Source: Bacteroidota bacterium (GTDB lineage: Bacteria > Bacteroidota > Rhodothermia > Rhodothermales > UBA10348). Taken from it: a stretch of 64,000 nt of DNA. Below the pieces are notes generated by a model. That model was given only the letters and a program-made list of their open reading frames with translations, had not been told where the DNA came from and searched no databases. Positions 44,184 through 52,295 of this stretch are shown here, one piece after another (positions within the stretch are counted from its first letter, which is position 1; each line of letters starts with the position of its first letter). Location of the stretch: positions 41,809 to 105,808 of the forward strand of contig JAJCYP010000008.1 in the NCBI GenBank assembly GCA_029262855.1. The letters are read 5' to 3'. Both the position numbers and the translations under genes were made by a program.

Positions 44184-44460
44184 GGACGTTCGGGTTTCGA
44201 GGGTAGTGACTCTGCGTTCCACATACCAAACCGCATGCCGGGTCGCGGATCGCGCTCCGTCGGCCCCCCAACGGTTCGCAGCCCGAATCAGGAGGCGATT
44301 CCTGCCGCCACCGCGGTCGTTTGTGCCTACCCGGCGGGACGGATCATGCCCGGCCTATTTGCAGAATATTGGCAGCCCGCAATCGCCGCAAAAAGCATCT
44401 TTCAGGTCCGGGTTCGCCCGGTTCATTTTGCCCATCTCTCAGTCTGAATACTCGTCCGTC
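44184..44460. promoter_or_regulatory. Divergent region between histidine kinase and mdh
   Basis: 277 bases, no convincing gene. 44408-44421 is a small hairpin with a 5-bp stem and a TTCG tetraloop (ccggg ttcg cccgg) followed by gttcatttt, about 40 bases upstream of the mdh ATG; it would lie in the mdh leader and could act as a stabiliser or weak attenuator. A frame open through this region into mdh (from 43738) is not coding. Confidence 0.35.
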
Positions 44461-45393
44461 ATGAAAGTCACTGTTGTTGGCGCAGGTAACGTTGGAGCTA
44501 CCGCTGCCGAGTGCATCGCACGCATGGATATGGTCGCTGAGGTCGCTCTCATCGACATCGTCGAAGGCCTCCCCCAGGGAAAGGCGCTCGACATGCAGGA
44601 AGCGGCACCCATACACCTCTTCGATACCCGGGTGATCGGCACCAATGACTACGCCGACACGGCCGGCTCAGACATCTGCGTCATCACGGCGGGTCTGGCC
44701 CGCAAACCAGGCATGAGTCGCGACGACCTCCTGGCCAAGAACGCGGCCATCGTCAAGTCGGTGACCGAGCAGTTTGTGGCTCACAGCCCGAACGCCATCA
44801 TCATCTGCGTTTCCAACCCGCTGGACGTGATGACCTACGTGGCCTACATGGCTAGTGGGTTCCCGAGCCACCGCGTGATGGGAATGGCCGGGGTTCTGGA
44901 TACCGCCCGCTACCGCGCGTTCCTCTCGATGGAACTCGGCGTGTCTGTGAAGGACATTCAGGCTCTTCTGATGGGCGGCCACGGCGACACCATGGTGCCG
45001 CTTCCCACCTACACGACGGTTGGCGGCATTCCGCTCCCGCAGCTCCTCTCGCGTGAAAAGATTGACGCGATCGTGGACCGCACCAAATTCGGCGGTGGCG
45101 AGATCGTCAAGCTGATGGGCACCTCCGCCTGGTATGCACCCGGTGCTGCGGCCGCGCAGATGGTGGAAGCCATCGTCAAGAACTCCGGACGGGTGCTGCC
45201 CGCCGCAGTCTGGCTTTCCGGCCAGTACGGGCACGATGGTATTTTCATGGGCGCCCCGGTCCGTTTGGGCACCAATGGCGTCGAGGAAATCATCGAGGTC
45301 GAGCTGAATAGCGACGAGCGCGCCCTTCTGGATCAGTCGGCACAGCACGTGCGCGACAACCTTGCCAAGCTGAAGGAATTGCAGGCCGAGTAG
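44461..45393 (+). CDS. mdh: Malate dehydrogenase (LDH-like type)
   Basis: 310 residues. NAD-binding VVGAGNVGATAAECIA, acidic Asp32 in LIDIVEG (NAD preference), substrate loop ARKPGMSR with Arg81 and Arg87 (Arg at the position that is Gln in lactate dehydrogenases points to malate), and catalytic His174 in MGGHGDTMVPL. Oxidises malate to oxaloacetate in the TCA cycle. ATG 44461 lies directly at the first strand. Followed by a hairpin. Confidence 0.97.
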   Translation: MKVTVVGAGNVGATAAECIARMDMVAEVALIDIVEGLPQGKALDMQEAAPIHLFDTRVIGTNDYADTAGSDICVITAGLARKPGMSRDDLLAKNAAIVKSVTEQFVAHSPNAIIICVSNPLDVMTYVAYMASGFPSHRVMGMAGVLDTARYRAFLSMELGVSVKDIQALLMGGHGDTMVPLPTYTTVGGIPLPQLLSREKIDAIVDRTKFGGGEIVKLMGTSAWYAPGAAAAQMVEAIVKNSGRVLPAAVWLSGQYGHDGIFMGAPVRLGTNGVEEIIEVELNSDERALLDQSAQHVRDNLAKLKELQAE

Positions 45394-45434
45394 CCCAACC
45401 CCGTCTGCCTCCCGTTCGAGTCTCTGAAAGGCCG

Positions 45435-45458
45435 GTTGACCCCCTGAGCGGGGTCAAC
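45435..45458 (+). terminator. Hairpin after mdh
   Basis: Nine-pair perfect stem gttgacccc (45435-45443) / ggggtcaac (45450-45458) with a six-base loop, 41 bases after the mdh stop. No T-run follows, so it may be a Rho-assisted terminator or an mRNA 3'-end stabiliser rather than a canonical intrinsic terminator. Confidence 0.6.
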
Positions 45459-45546
45459 TGCCGAACCGCCCGGCACGGCGTGAGTTGCTTTGGCAGTATT
45501 CCACGCGCCCCGATGGCGTACACCCCGAACAATCCTCGGTTCTGAC

Positions 45547-46284
45547 ATGCGTTCACTGTCTGTCCTGCTCTTGCTCGCCCTCGTCTCCACGGGTTGCGAT
45601 TCCGGCTCCGGCGGTGACGAAGGGTTGCTGGAAATCACGGACATCTCGCCCGGCAACGGCGACCTCGTGGCCCTGGGGCAGACCCTGAAGGTCACCTACG
45701 AGGGTCGCCTGGAAGACGGCACCATCTTCGATTCGACCGATGAGCGCGGCAAGCCCTGGTACTTCACGATGGTCGAAGGTCAGGTGATCGAAGGCTGGCT
45801 GGATGGCCTCGTCGGGATGGAAGTCGAGGGGACCCGTCGCCTGGTCATTCCGCCGCATCTGGCATTTGGACGTCAGGGTCGCTGTCTCAGCGACGGCAGC
45901 TGTCCTGTCCCGCCCAACTCGACGGTCATCTACGAGATCACGGTCGAGGCTGTTATTGGAGACGTAGTCATCGAGGTTGTGGCGGAGGGTGTTGGAGTCT
46001 CTGCCGATGTGGGCAGGCTGGTCGCCGTGGGCTACACCGGCACGTTCGTGGACGGACAGGTCTTTGACAGCACGGAATTGTCGGGTCAGCCGTTTGTCTT
46101 TCGCCTCGGCACCGGTCAGGTCATCGCAGGTTGGGATCGTGGCATCCTCGGTATGAAGGAAGGCGGCATCAGGAACCTCGTCATTCCGCCCCACCAGGCC
46201 TATGGCGCAAGCGGTGTCCCGGGGAGCATTCCGCCGTACACCACGCTTCTCTTCCGCGTCGAAATGGTGCGGGTGGACACCTAG
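45547..46284 (+). CDS. Lipoprotein with two FKBP peptidyl-prolyl isomerase domains
   Basis: 245 residues from ATG 45547, which gives a lipoprotein signal (MRSLSVLLLLALVSTGC). Domain 1 (about 35-140): VTYEGRLEDGTIFDST, VIEGWLDGL, LVIPPHLAFG with an extra loop containing two cysteines (GRCLSDGSCP). Domain 2 (about 155-245): VGYTGTFVDGQVFDST, VIAGWDRGILGM, LVIPPHQAYGASG. Key pocket residues (Tyr, Phe-Asp, Trp) are kept in both; domain 1 has Phe for the late Tyr. Periplasmic or outer membrane folding factor. Ends three bases from the convergent DUF5916 gene. Confidence 0.93.
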   Translation: MRSLSVLLLLALVSTGCDSGSGGDEGLLEITDISPGNGDLVALGQTLKVTYEGRLEDGTIFDSTDERGKPWYFTMVEGQVIEGWLDGLVGMEVEGTRRLVIPPHLAFGRQGRCLSDGSCPVPPNSTVIYEITVEAVIGDVVIEVVAEGVGVSADVGRLVAVGYTGTFVDGQVFDSTELSGQPFVFRLGTGQVIAGWDRGILGMKEGGIRNLVIPPHQAYGASGVPGSIPPYTTLLFRVEMVRVDT

Positions 46285-46287
46285 GCT

Positions 46288-48495
46288 CTAGAAGGCGTCG
46301 AAGAGTCGCGAGTACTTGACGATGATTCCCCGTTGAAGCGCGTCATCCAAGGCGGCGTCCAATGCGCCCGTCTGGTTGATGACCACGAAGAGCCCGGTAT
46401 TGGCCCGCTGCAGCCAACCAAACCGGAGATTGGCTGACCACGACTCGGACTGCTCGGAGTACTGAACCAGCGATTGGAGGTACACCCTGGGCGTGAACGA
46501 ATAGGAAATCCGGGCCCGATACAGGTTGGCCGTGAAGGTGCCTCCCGGCAGCGAGACGCGGTTGTAGCTCCCTCCTACCTCGACAGTCAGGGCCTCCCCT
46601 CCCCGCAGCAATACGGACGGAGCAACCGAGGTCCGATCGCCGCCAAAAAAGCCGCCAATCGTGGTTCTTGAGTTCAGGCTGATTGCCCGGCTCTGATCCG
46701 TGAAGGCAACGATCAGCGCTTCCCGGTGATCATACGTGTCCGGTGGCACGAGGACGCCGTCCTCTATCTCGAAGCCGTCCCGGACGCCTTCCCGGGTGAA
46801 GTTCACGCCGGTGTGGATCTCGTATCCCCCAGGCCACTCCCAATGACTGTCGACGTGCAGGTATCCAGTTTCGTGAAAGCCGTCCAGCCCCCAGTAACCC
46901 CGGTAGCTGATGTGCGGCCTCATCTCGTGAAGCCCCAGGAATGACTCCGGCCGGATAGCCCGGAAAGCCAGAAGCGTGATTTTCTCGTAGGAGGAACGGC
47001 GCAGGAATCCCAGTTCGGGGTTGAAACTGCTGCCCACGCGGGTATAGGCCGCAATGAAGCGCCAGACCTCGTCCTGGTAGTTTGCCTCCACGTTCGCGCC
47101 CCACGAGTCCGGGTCATCGCCGCGCGATTCTGTTCTTGCCAGAAACCCCTGCACCTGGGCAAACTGGCCGATGCCCAGACGGCCATCCAGTGCCACGAGG
47201 CGATTGAAGTCGTTCGAAGGGGCGTTCGAACCCACACCTTCCCGATTCGTGCCGATCACACCGATCGAGGATCGATTCGGCAACTCCTTCTGAAGCCGCA
47301 CCACGGAGAAGTTGCTTGCGACATACCTCCCGTCATCCGTGCCGGTCTGCATGTTGAGGAGGCCAATCCTCGTCCCCCCGACCTGCCCGGACACTCTCGC
47401 GCCGGCAACGATCGGGACCGGAGCGCCGTCCTGAATACCGATACGGCGGCTGAAAAACAGTTCGACCTCGGAGGGCTCCCCAACGGCAAACAGGCCTGCG
47501 TTCTCCAGAAAGAAGGGGCGCTTCTCAGGGAAAAACAGGCTGAAGCGATCCAGATTGACCTGCTGTTCGTCTACCTCGACCTGGGCGAAGTCCGTGTTGT
47601 AGGTGGCATCCAGCGTCATGCTGGGCGTGAGCCCATACTTCAGATCGGCCCCGAACTCGATGCCCGAATCCGTGAGCGTCTCGGGGCCTGTGAAGTCCGC
47701 GCTGGAGCGACCCAGACCATATGGTGTAACAGCCAGGTTCCGGCGGTTTGGTACCGCGAGCCCCTGAAGCGTGCCTGCGATTGATACCCGGTTCAGGTCC
47801 CACGCCCGCGGCAGGGGCGCCCAAAATGCCTTCTCACTTTTCCGGCGAATGTTGCGCTGGGCATTGAACCCCCATTCCTGCACGGCATCCGTGGGATACC
47901 TCAGGGTCCGGAATGGAATGGCGAACTCGGCGCTCCAGCCATAACTGCCAGTCTGCGCGCGTACGGCCCAGGAGCCGTCCCAGTTGATGTTGAAGCCCGC
48001 GCCACTTCCGCCCTGTTGACGCCCTCCACCAAAGCCGCCCTGGCCTTCCCGAGAAACCTGGGCGTCGTACTCGACCCCCGAGGGACTCGTCCCGAAGACG
48101 AATCCATTCTGGCCATCCCGATAGGTGTCCAGAATGAAACGAAAACTATCTGTGTCGTCCAGGGAGCCATCGCGCCTGGCATCGGTGATGACGATGCCGC
48201 CCGGGTTGGCATCATGGAGAATGACCCCCACGTAGAGGGTGTCCGCGGTCTGCGTGATGCGGAGCTCCGTACGTTCGGAGACAGACTGTCCCGCATCCGG
48301 CTCGGTCTGCCAGAAAGCTGTAATGGCGGGAACAGAGGTCCAGAAGGGATCGGCAAGCACGTCTCCGTCAACCACCGGGCCCGAGGTCGTCACGGTCACT
48401 GTGTATCCGGGACGAGCGGTCGGGATCGTCACTCCCTGGCCGAGGGCCTGCGAGGTCACGAAACAGGCCAGCACGAGCAGGGGGGTTTTCGTCAT
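46288..48495 (-). CDS. DUF5916-type outer membrane protein with N-terminal CBM9-like domain
   Basis: 735 residues. Signal peptide (LLVLACFVTSQALGQ). Residues 35-220 form a CBM9-like beta-sandwich (DGDVLADPFWTSVPAITAFWQTEPD, ELRITQTADTLYVGVILHD, WSAEFAIPFRTLRYP). The rest is strand-rich with the DUF5916 signatures ATYNTDFAQVEVDEQQVNLDRFSLFFPEKRPFFLENAGLF and FFSRRIG, then a C-terminal barrel. Widespread in Bacteroidota; function unknown, likely surface or outer membrane. The start ATG directly abuts the stop of the upstream barrel gene (TAAATG). Confidence 0.88.
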   Translation of the reverse strand: MTKTPLLVLACFVTSQALGQGVTIPTARPGYTVTVTTSGPVVDGDVLADPFWTSVPAITAFWQTEPDAGQSVSERTELRITQTADTLYVGVILHDANPGGIVITDARRDGSLDDTDSFRFILDTYRDGQNGFVFGTSPSGVEYDAQVSREGQGGFGGGRQQGGSGAGFNINWDGSWAVRAQTGSYGWSAEFAIPFRTLRYPTDAVQEWGFNAQRNIRRKSEKAFWAPLPRAWDLNRVSIAGTLQGLAVPNRRNLAVTPYGLGRSSADFTGPETLTDSGIEFGADLKYGLTPSMTLDATYNTDFAQVEVDEQQVNLDRFSLFFPEKRPFFLENAGLFAVGEPSEVELFFSRRIGIQDGAPVPIVAGARVSGQVGGTRIGLLNMQTGTDDGRYVASNFSVVRLQKELPNRSSIGVIGTNREGVGSNAPSNDFNRLVALDGRLGIGQFAQVQGFLARTESRGDDPDSWGANVEANYQDEVWRFIAAYTRVGSSFNPELGFLRRSSYEKITLLAFRAIRPESFLGLHEMRPHISYRGYWGLDGFHETGYLHVDSHWEWPGGYEIHTGVNFTREGVRDGFEIEDGVLVPPDTYDHREALIVAFTDQSRAISLNSRTTIGGFFGGDRTSVAPSVLLRGGEALTVEVGGSYNRVSLPGGTFTANLYRARISYSFTPRVYLQSLVQYSEQSESWSANLRFGWLQRANTGLFVVINQTGALDAALDDALQRGIIVKYSRLFDAF

Positions 48496-49125
48496 TTAGA
48501 ACGCCTTGGCTATGCCGAGTCGCAGCGGGACCATCCCCGTCCGCTCGCTCGCAAACATGATGTGATAGGACGGCTCTGCGTAGAGCCACAGGCAGTCATT
48601 CAGGTAGTAGGCCACCCCCGCCCCCAGTTGGAGTCCGAGCACGGTTTCGTCGGGGCGCTCCGATGGCGCGAAGGTCAGCGCACAGGAAGCCGCGCCGCAG
48701 AACACCTCAGGATTCTCGACCACGATGCGGAGTTCCTCGAAGGCGATTCGATAGCCGCCGACCCCAAGGTGGAGATAGGGGCGAAACCAGGTGCCTCGTT
48801 CAAACTCGAGTCGGATTCCCAGTCGCGCGCTGAGGACAGAGAAGTCTCCCCCGCTCGTCTCCAGATCGGCGCCACTGGCCAGGAGCTTGTTCGGTTCGAT
48901 GGGGAGCCGGGCCTGTCCAACTCCAAGAGTCACCTCAAGACGGTCGGCAATCCGCTGCCCCATCGAAATATCGAACGTCAGACCCCGATTCCAGAAATCC
49001 ACGACATCGCCGGGACCGGCCGGAAAGACCGGACCCGAACCGAGGTAGACACGGGTTTCCTGACCGGACGCGGAGTTCGCGACGATAAATAGAATCGGCA
49101 GCAATAAGGACTTCCAGGCTCTCAC
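48496..49125 (-). CDS. Small outer membrane beta-barrel protein
   Basis: 209 residues from GTG 49125, which begins the signal peptide (VRAWKSLLLPILFIVANSASGQ); the frame extends to 49206 without a plausible signal. Strand-alternating sequence (LTFDISMGQRIADRLEVTLGVG, SVLSARLGIRLEFERG, FRPYLHLGVGGYRIAF, VLGLQLGAGVAYYL, LYAEPSYHIMF) typical of OmpA/OMP_b-brl-like eight-strand barrels. Two cysteines (VFCGAASCAL) may form a loop disulfide. Co-transcribed with the DUF5916 gene. Confidence 0.78.
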   Translation of the reverse strand: MRAWKSLLLPILFIVANSASGQETRVYLGSGPVFPAGPGDVVDFWNRGLTFDISMGQRIADRLEVTLGVGQARLPIEPNKLLASGADLETSGGDFSVLSARLGIRLEFERGTWFRPYLHLGVGGYRIAFEELRIVVENPEVFCGAASCALTFAPSERPDETVLGLQLGAGVAYYLNDCLWLYAEPSYHIMFASERTGMVPLRLGIAKAF

Positions 49126-49322
49126 GCAGCGAATATCGGATTCCGCCGACAAAGGACAAAGGCGTGGGGATTCCCCCCACGCCCGTTCGCGCAGGCTCCC
49201 GGACATCAGCCCTGGGGGGCCTTTTCAATGCGCCCTACAACTTCGGGTAGTACCTTTTGCCAGATCGCGAAGATCGATCAAGAAGATCGGTCAATCTGTC
49301 TCACTCCTCCCTCCCAATACCT
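49126..49322. promoter_or_regulatory. Divergent region upstream of the cbb3 operon
   Basis: 197 bases between the barrel gene and ccoN. It has a hairpin at 49161-49183 (9-bp stem ggcgtgggg / ccccacgcc) on the barrel side and a 13-bp tandem repeat near ccoN (separate entry). A tacctttt at 49249-49256 partly resembles the Bacteroidota -7 element but spacing to any -33 is poor. An FNR-type TTGAT-N4-ATCAA box was not found. Confidence 0.4.
49269..49294 (+). repeat. 13-bp tandem repeat in the ccoN leader region
   Basis: gaagatcgatcaa (49269-49281) is immediately followed by gaagatcggtcaa (49282-49294), one mismatch, 28 bases before the ccoN ATG. Part of a third unit (agatcgc) lies at 49262-49268. 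The element could be a regulator-binding site for the oxidase operon, or a leader structure. Confidence 0.6.
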
Positions 49323-50795
49323 ATGCCAACCACCTCGGTTAGAGCAGAGGCCTCCATTAAGCCTGATATGGAGGTCTATCGCTATGACGAGCAAATCGTA
49401 CGCATGTTTGTACTGGCCACCGCCATCTGGGGCCTGGTAGGCATGCTGGTCGGTGCCCTGATTGCGCTTCAAATGCCGTTCTGGCAAGCGAATCTCGGGC
49501 CCTACCTCACGTTCGGTCGCCTTCGCCCGCTGCATACGAACGCGGTCATATTCGCGTTCGCCGGCAACGCGATCTTCGCCGCCATCTACTATTCCACCCA
49601 GCGGCTCTGCAAGGCCAGGATGGCCTTCGACTCGCTGAGTCGGGTTCACTTCTGGGGATGGCAGTCCATCATCGTCGCGGCGGCCATAACGCTGCCCATG
49701 GGGATCACCACCTCCAAGGAATACGCGGAGCTGGAGTGGCCCATCGACATCGCCATTGCGGTGGTCTGGGTCATTTTTGCGGTCAATTTCTTCACGACGC
49801 TCCGGAATCGGCGTGAGAAACACATGTACGTGGCGCTGTGGTTCTACATCGCGACCATCATCACGGTGGCCGTGCTCCACATCGGCAACAGTCTGGCGCT
49901 TCCGGTCAGCATGACGCAGAGTTATCCGATCTATGCCGGTGTTCAGGATGCCCTTGTCCAGTGGTGGTATGGCCACAACGCCGTGGCCTTTTTCCTGACC
50001 ACGCCCTTCCTCGGGCTCATGTACTACTTCCTGCCGAAGGCCGCCGAGCGCCCCGTGTTCTCCTACCGGCTCTCGATTGTCCACTTCTGGAGCCTGGTCT
50101 TCCTGTATATCTGGGCCGGCCCTCACCACCTCAACTACACGGCCGTTCCAGAGTGGGCCGTCACCGTTGGGATGGTCTTCTCCGTGATGCTCTGGATGCC
50201 GAGTTGGGGCGGGATGATCAACGGTCTGTTCACGCTTCGCGGCGCCTGGCACAAACTGCGTGACGACGTGGTCCTGAAAATGTTTGTGATCGGCATCACC
50301 TTCTACGGTATGTCCACCTTCGAGGGGCCGCTACTCTCTTTGAAGTCGGTGAACGCCCTCAGTCACTACACGGACTGGACCATCGGCCACGTGCACGCGG
50401 GTGCCCTCGGATGGAACGGATTCATGACCTTCGGCATGATCTACTGGCTGATGCCACGCCTTTGGAGGACGCCGCTCTGGAGTGATCGTCTGGCGAACAC
50501 GCACTTCTGGGTGGGTACCGTGGGCATGCTGCTGTACGTGATGGCCATGTACTCAGCCGGCGTGACCCAGGGTCTGATGTGGCGTGCCTTCGACGAGGCC
50601 GGTCGCCTGCTCTATCCCGACTTCATGGAGACCATGATCCAGATCGTACCCATGTACTGGGTTCGCCTGGTGGGCGGGTTGATGTACCTGGCCGGAATGG
50701 TGCTCATGCTCTACAACATGTACCGAACCATCAAGTCAGCTCCGAAAGACCTTCCTGACCCTGCATTTACATCACCCCGTGAGGTGGCGGCATGA
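49323..50795 (+). CDS. ccoN: cbb3-type cytochrome c oxidase subunit I
   Basis: 490 residues, about 12 membrane helices. Haem and CuB histidines: LRPLHTNAVIFAF (near residue 70), WWYGHNAVAFFLT, AGPHHLNYT (the His-His pair near 268), and HVHAGALGWNGF. The catalytic subunit of the high-affinity oxygen reductase in the inner membrane; reduces O2 to water. ATG 49323 (MPTTSVRAEAS) preferred over 49257. The gene heads an operon running through ccoS. Its stop overlaps ccoO by four bases. Confidence 0.97.
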   Translation: MPTTSVRAEASIKPDMEVYRYDEQIVRMFVLATAIWGLVGMLVGALIALQMPFWQANLGPYLTFGRLRPLHTNAVIFAFAGNAIFAAIYYSTQRLCKARMAFDSLSRVHFWGWQSIIVAAAITLPMGITTSKEYAELEWPIDIAIAVVWVIFAVNFFTTLRNRREKHMYVALWFYIATIITVAVLHIGNSLALPVSMTQSYPIYAGVQDALVQWWYGHNAVAFFLTTPFLGLMYYFLPKAAERPVFSYRLSIVHFWSLVFLYIWAGPHHLNYTAVPEWAVTVGMVFSVMLWMPSWGGMINGLFTLRGAWHKLRDDVVLKMFVIGITFYGMSTFEGPLLSLKSVNALSHYTDWTIGHVHAGALGWNGFMTFGMIYWLMPRLWRTPLWSDRLANTHFWVGTVGMLLYVMAMYSAGVTQGLMWRAFDEAGRLLYPDFMETMIQIVPMYWVRLVGGLMYLAGMVLMLYNMYRTIKSAPKDLPDPAFTSPREVAA

Positions 50796-51499
50796 CGAAG
50801 ACCTCAACACCCGGACGCCACCGCAAGCTGGAGGGCTGGCCGCTGGTATTCTCCATTCTTGTGACGATCTCGATTCTCGTAGGGGGAGCCGCAGAGTTCA
50901 TCCCGATGGTGCTGATCGAGGAAAACGTGCCGAGGATTGCCACCGTCACCCCGTTCACTCCCCTGGAGCTGACGGGAAGAGACCTGTACATCCGGGAGGG
51001 CTGCGTCGGGTGCCATTCACAGATGGTTCGCCCGTTCCGGCACGAACTGGAGCGATACGGGCCTTACGGCAGAGCCGGCGAGACCATTTACGAGCGCCCG
51101 TTCCTCTGGGGCTCCAAGAGAACCGGTCCCGACCTGTCCAGAGTGGGCGGCAAGTACCCTGACCTGTGGCACGTGCGCCATTTTGAAGACCCGCGCTCAA
51201 CCAGCCCGCGCTCGCTGATGCCCCCCTACGACTGGCTGCTTCGGTCCGAGCTTGATCTGACAAACGTGAGCACCAAGCTCTCCACGCTGAAGACCCTGGG
51301 CACGCCGTACACAGACGACGAGGTTGCCAGTGCCGAGCGTACGGCGCGGCAACAGGCGGCGGAGATCGCCGCATCCATCGAGCAGGGCGGCGGACCGACG
51401 GGTCTGGCGGACAAAGAAGTCATTGCGCTCATCTCCTTCCTTCAACGCCTCGGAAAAGACATTCGGGCTGCAGGCATAACCGCGGAGGTCTCCCGATGA
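50792..51499 (+). CDS. ccoO: cbb3-type oxidase subunit II, monohaem cytochrome c
   Basis: 235 residues. N-terminal membrane anchor (WPLVFSILVTISILVGGAAEF), then a cytochrome c domain with CVGCH (Cys71, Cys74, His75), GPDLSRVGGKYPD and the axial Met in SLMPPYDWL. Transfers electrons from CcoP to the catalytic subunit. Starts ATGA over the ccoN stop. Confidence 0.97.
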   Translation: MTKTSTPGRHRKLEGWPLVFSILVTISILVGGAAEFIPMVLIEENVPRIATVTPFTPLELTGRDLYIREGCVGCHSQMVRPFRHELERYGPYGRAGETIYERPFLWGSKRTGPDLSRVGGKYPDLWHVRHFEDPRSTSPRSLMPPYDWLLRSELDLTNVSTKLSTLKTLGTPYTDDEVASAERTARQQAAEIAASIEQGGGPTGLADKEVIALISFLQRLGKDIRAAGITAEVSR

Positions 51500-51678
51500 T
51501 CAGGACTATTCTCGGAGCAATTGAGACGGGAGTCCTGGCCCAGGTGGGCCTCCTGGCTTTCGTCACCGCCTTCGTCGCCATATTGATTTACGCGTTCACC
51601 CTGCGCAAGTCAGAACGGATCGACGCGAAAAATCTACCCCTTTCAGACGGCTCGCCCGTAAACCACAACCAGGCGTAA
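51496..51678 (+). CDS. ccoQ: cbb3-type oxidase small subunit (FixQ/CcoQ-like)
   Basis: 60 residues with one helix (AQVGLLAFVTAFVAILIYAFTLR) and a short charged C-terminus. Position between ccoO and ccoP and size identify it as the CcoQ equivalent, which stabilises the complex; sequence identity to proteobacterial CcoQ is not expected to be strong. ATGA overlap with ccoO and two bases before ccoP. Confidence 0.85.
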   Translation: MIRTILGAIETGVLAQVGLLAFVTAFVAILIYAFTLRKSERIDAKNLPLSDGSPVNHNQA

Positions 51679-51680
51679 CC

Positions 51681-52295
51681 ATGGCTGAAAACGATTCGAC
51701 CCCCTCCGCCCGCGACGAGGACGCGGTCATCCAGGGACACAATTACGACGGCATTCGCGAGTACGACAACCCCATGCCGGGGTGGTGGCTCTGGATTCTG
51801 TGGGGCACCATCCTATGGTCGCCCCTCTACATCCTCGGAGTCCATTTTCTGGATGTAATCCCCACCTACGAGGAAGACCTGGCCTCGAGTCAAGCGGAGA
51901 TCGTACAGATCAGGGAGGCCTATGAAGCCGCCAATCCCGCGTTCCAGGCCACGCCGGAGACCTTGGCCCAGTACGTCGGCAATCAGGACCAGATTGATGC
52001 GGGTGCCGCCCTCTTCGCCACAAACTGTGCGGCCTGTCACCGGCCGGATGGGGGCGGGCTGATCGGCCCTAACCTGACGGATGAATACTGGATTCACGGC
52101 GGAACGGACGTCGACATCTTCAACGTCATTTCAGCCGGCGTGATCAGCAAGGGCATGGCCCCCTGGGGACCGATTCTCTCAGCCGAGGCAAGAGCCCAGC
52201 TCGTGGCCTTCGTAAGGTCCCTGGAGGGCACATCGCCACCCGACGCCATGGCGCCACAGGGTGACCCGGTGACTGCCGATACGGACGACGTGTGA
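51681..52295 (+). CDS. ccoP: cbb3-type oxidase subunit III, single-haem form
   Basis: 204 residues. N-terminal IREYDNPMPGWWLWILWGTI is the CcoP membrane segment. A single haem c site is seen: NCAACH (Cys116, Cys119, His120) with the axial Met in SKGMAPWGPIL. Typical proteobacterial CcoP has two haems and is nearer 290-310 residues, so this version is shortened by one cytochrome domain. A linker of about 35 residues after the helix is acidic and helical. Confidence 0.93.
   Translation: MAENDSTPSARDEDAVIQGHNYDGIREYDNPMPGWWLWILWGTILWSPLYILGVHFLDVIPTYEEDLASSQAEIVQIREAYEAANPAFQATPETLAQYVGNQDQIDAGAALFATNCAACHRPDGGGLIGPNLTDEYWIHGGTDVDIFNVISAGVISKGMAPWGPILSAEARAQLVAFVRSLEGTSPPDAMAPQGDPVTADTDDV

Noticed and set aside
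44408..44421. ccgggttcgcccgg as a tRNA T-arm
   Set aside because: No cloverleaf around it; it is a simple UUCG-capped hairpin.
43738..44460. Long open frame running into mdh
   Set aside because: It is the reverse of the histidine kinase gene plus the intergenic region; MDH begins with MKVTVVGAG at 44461.
49126..49322. FNR/ANR-type box for cbb3 control
   Set aside because: No TTGAT-N4-ATCAA match; only the 13-bp tandem repeat stands out.
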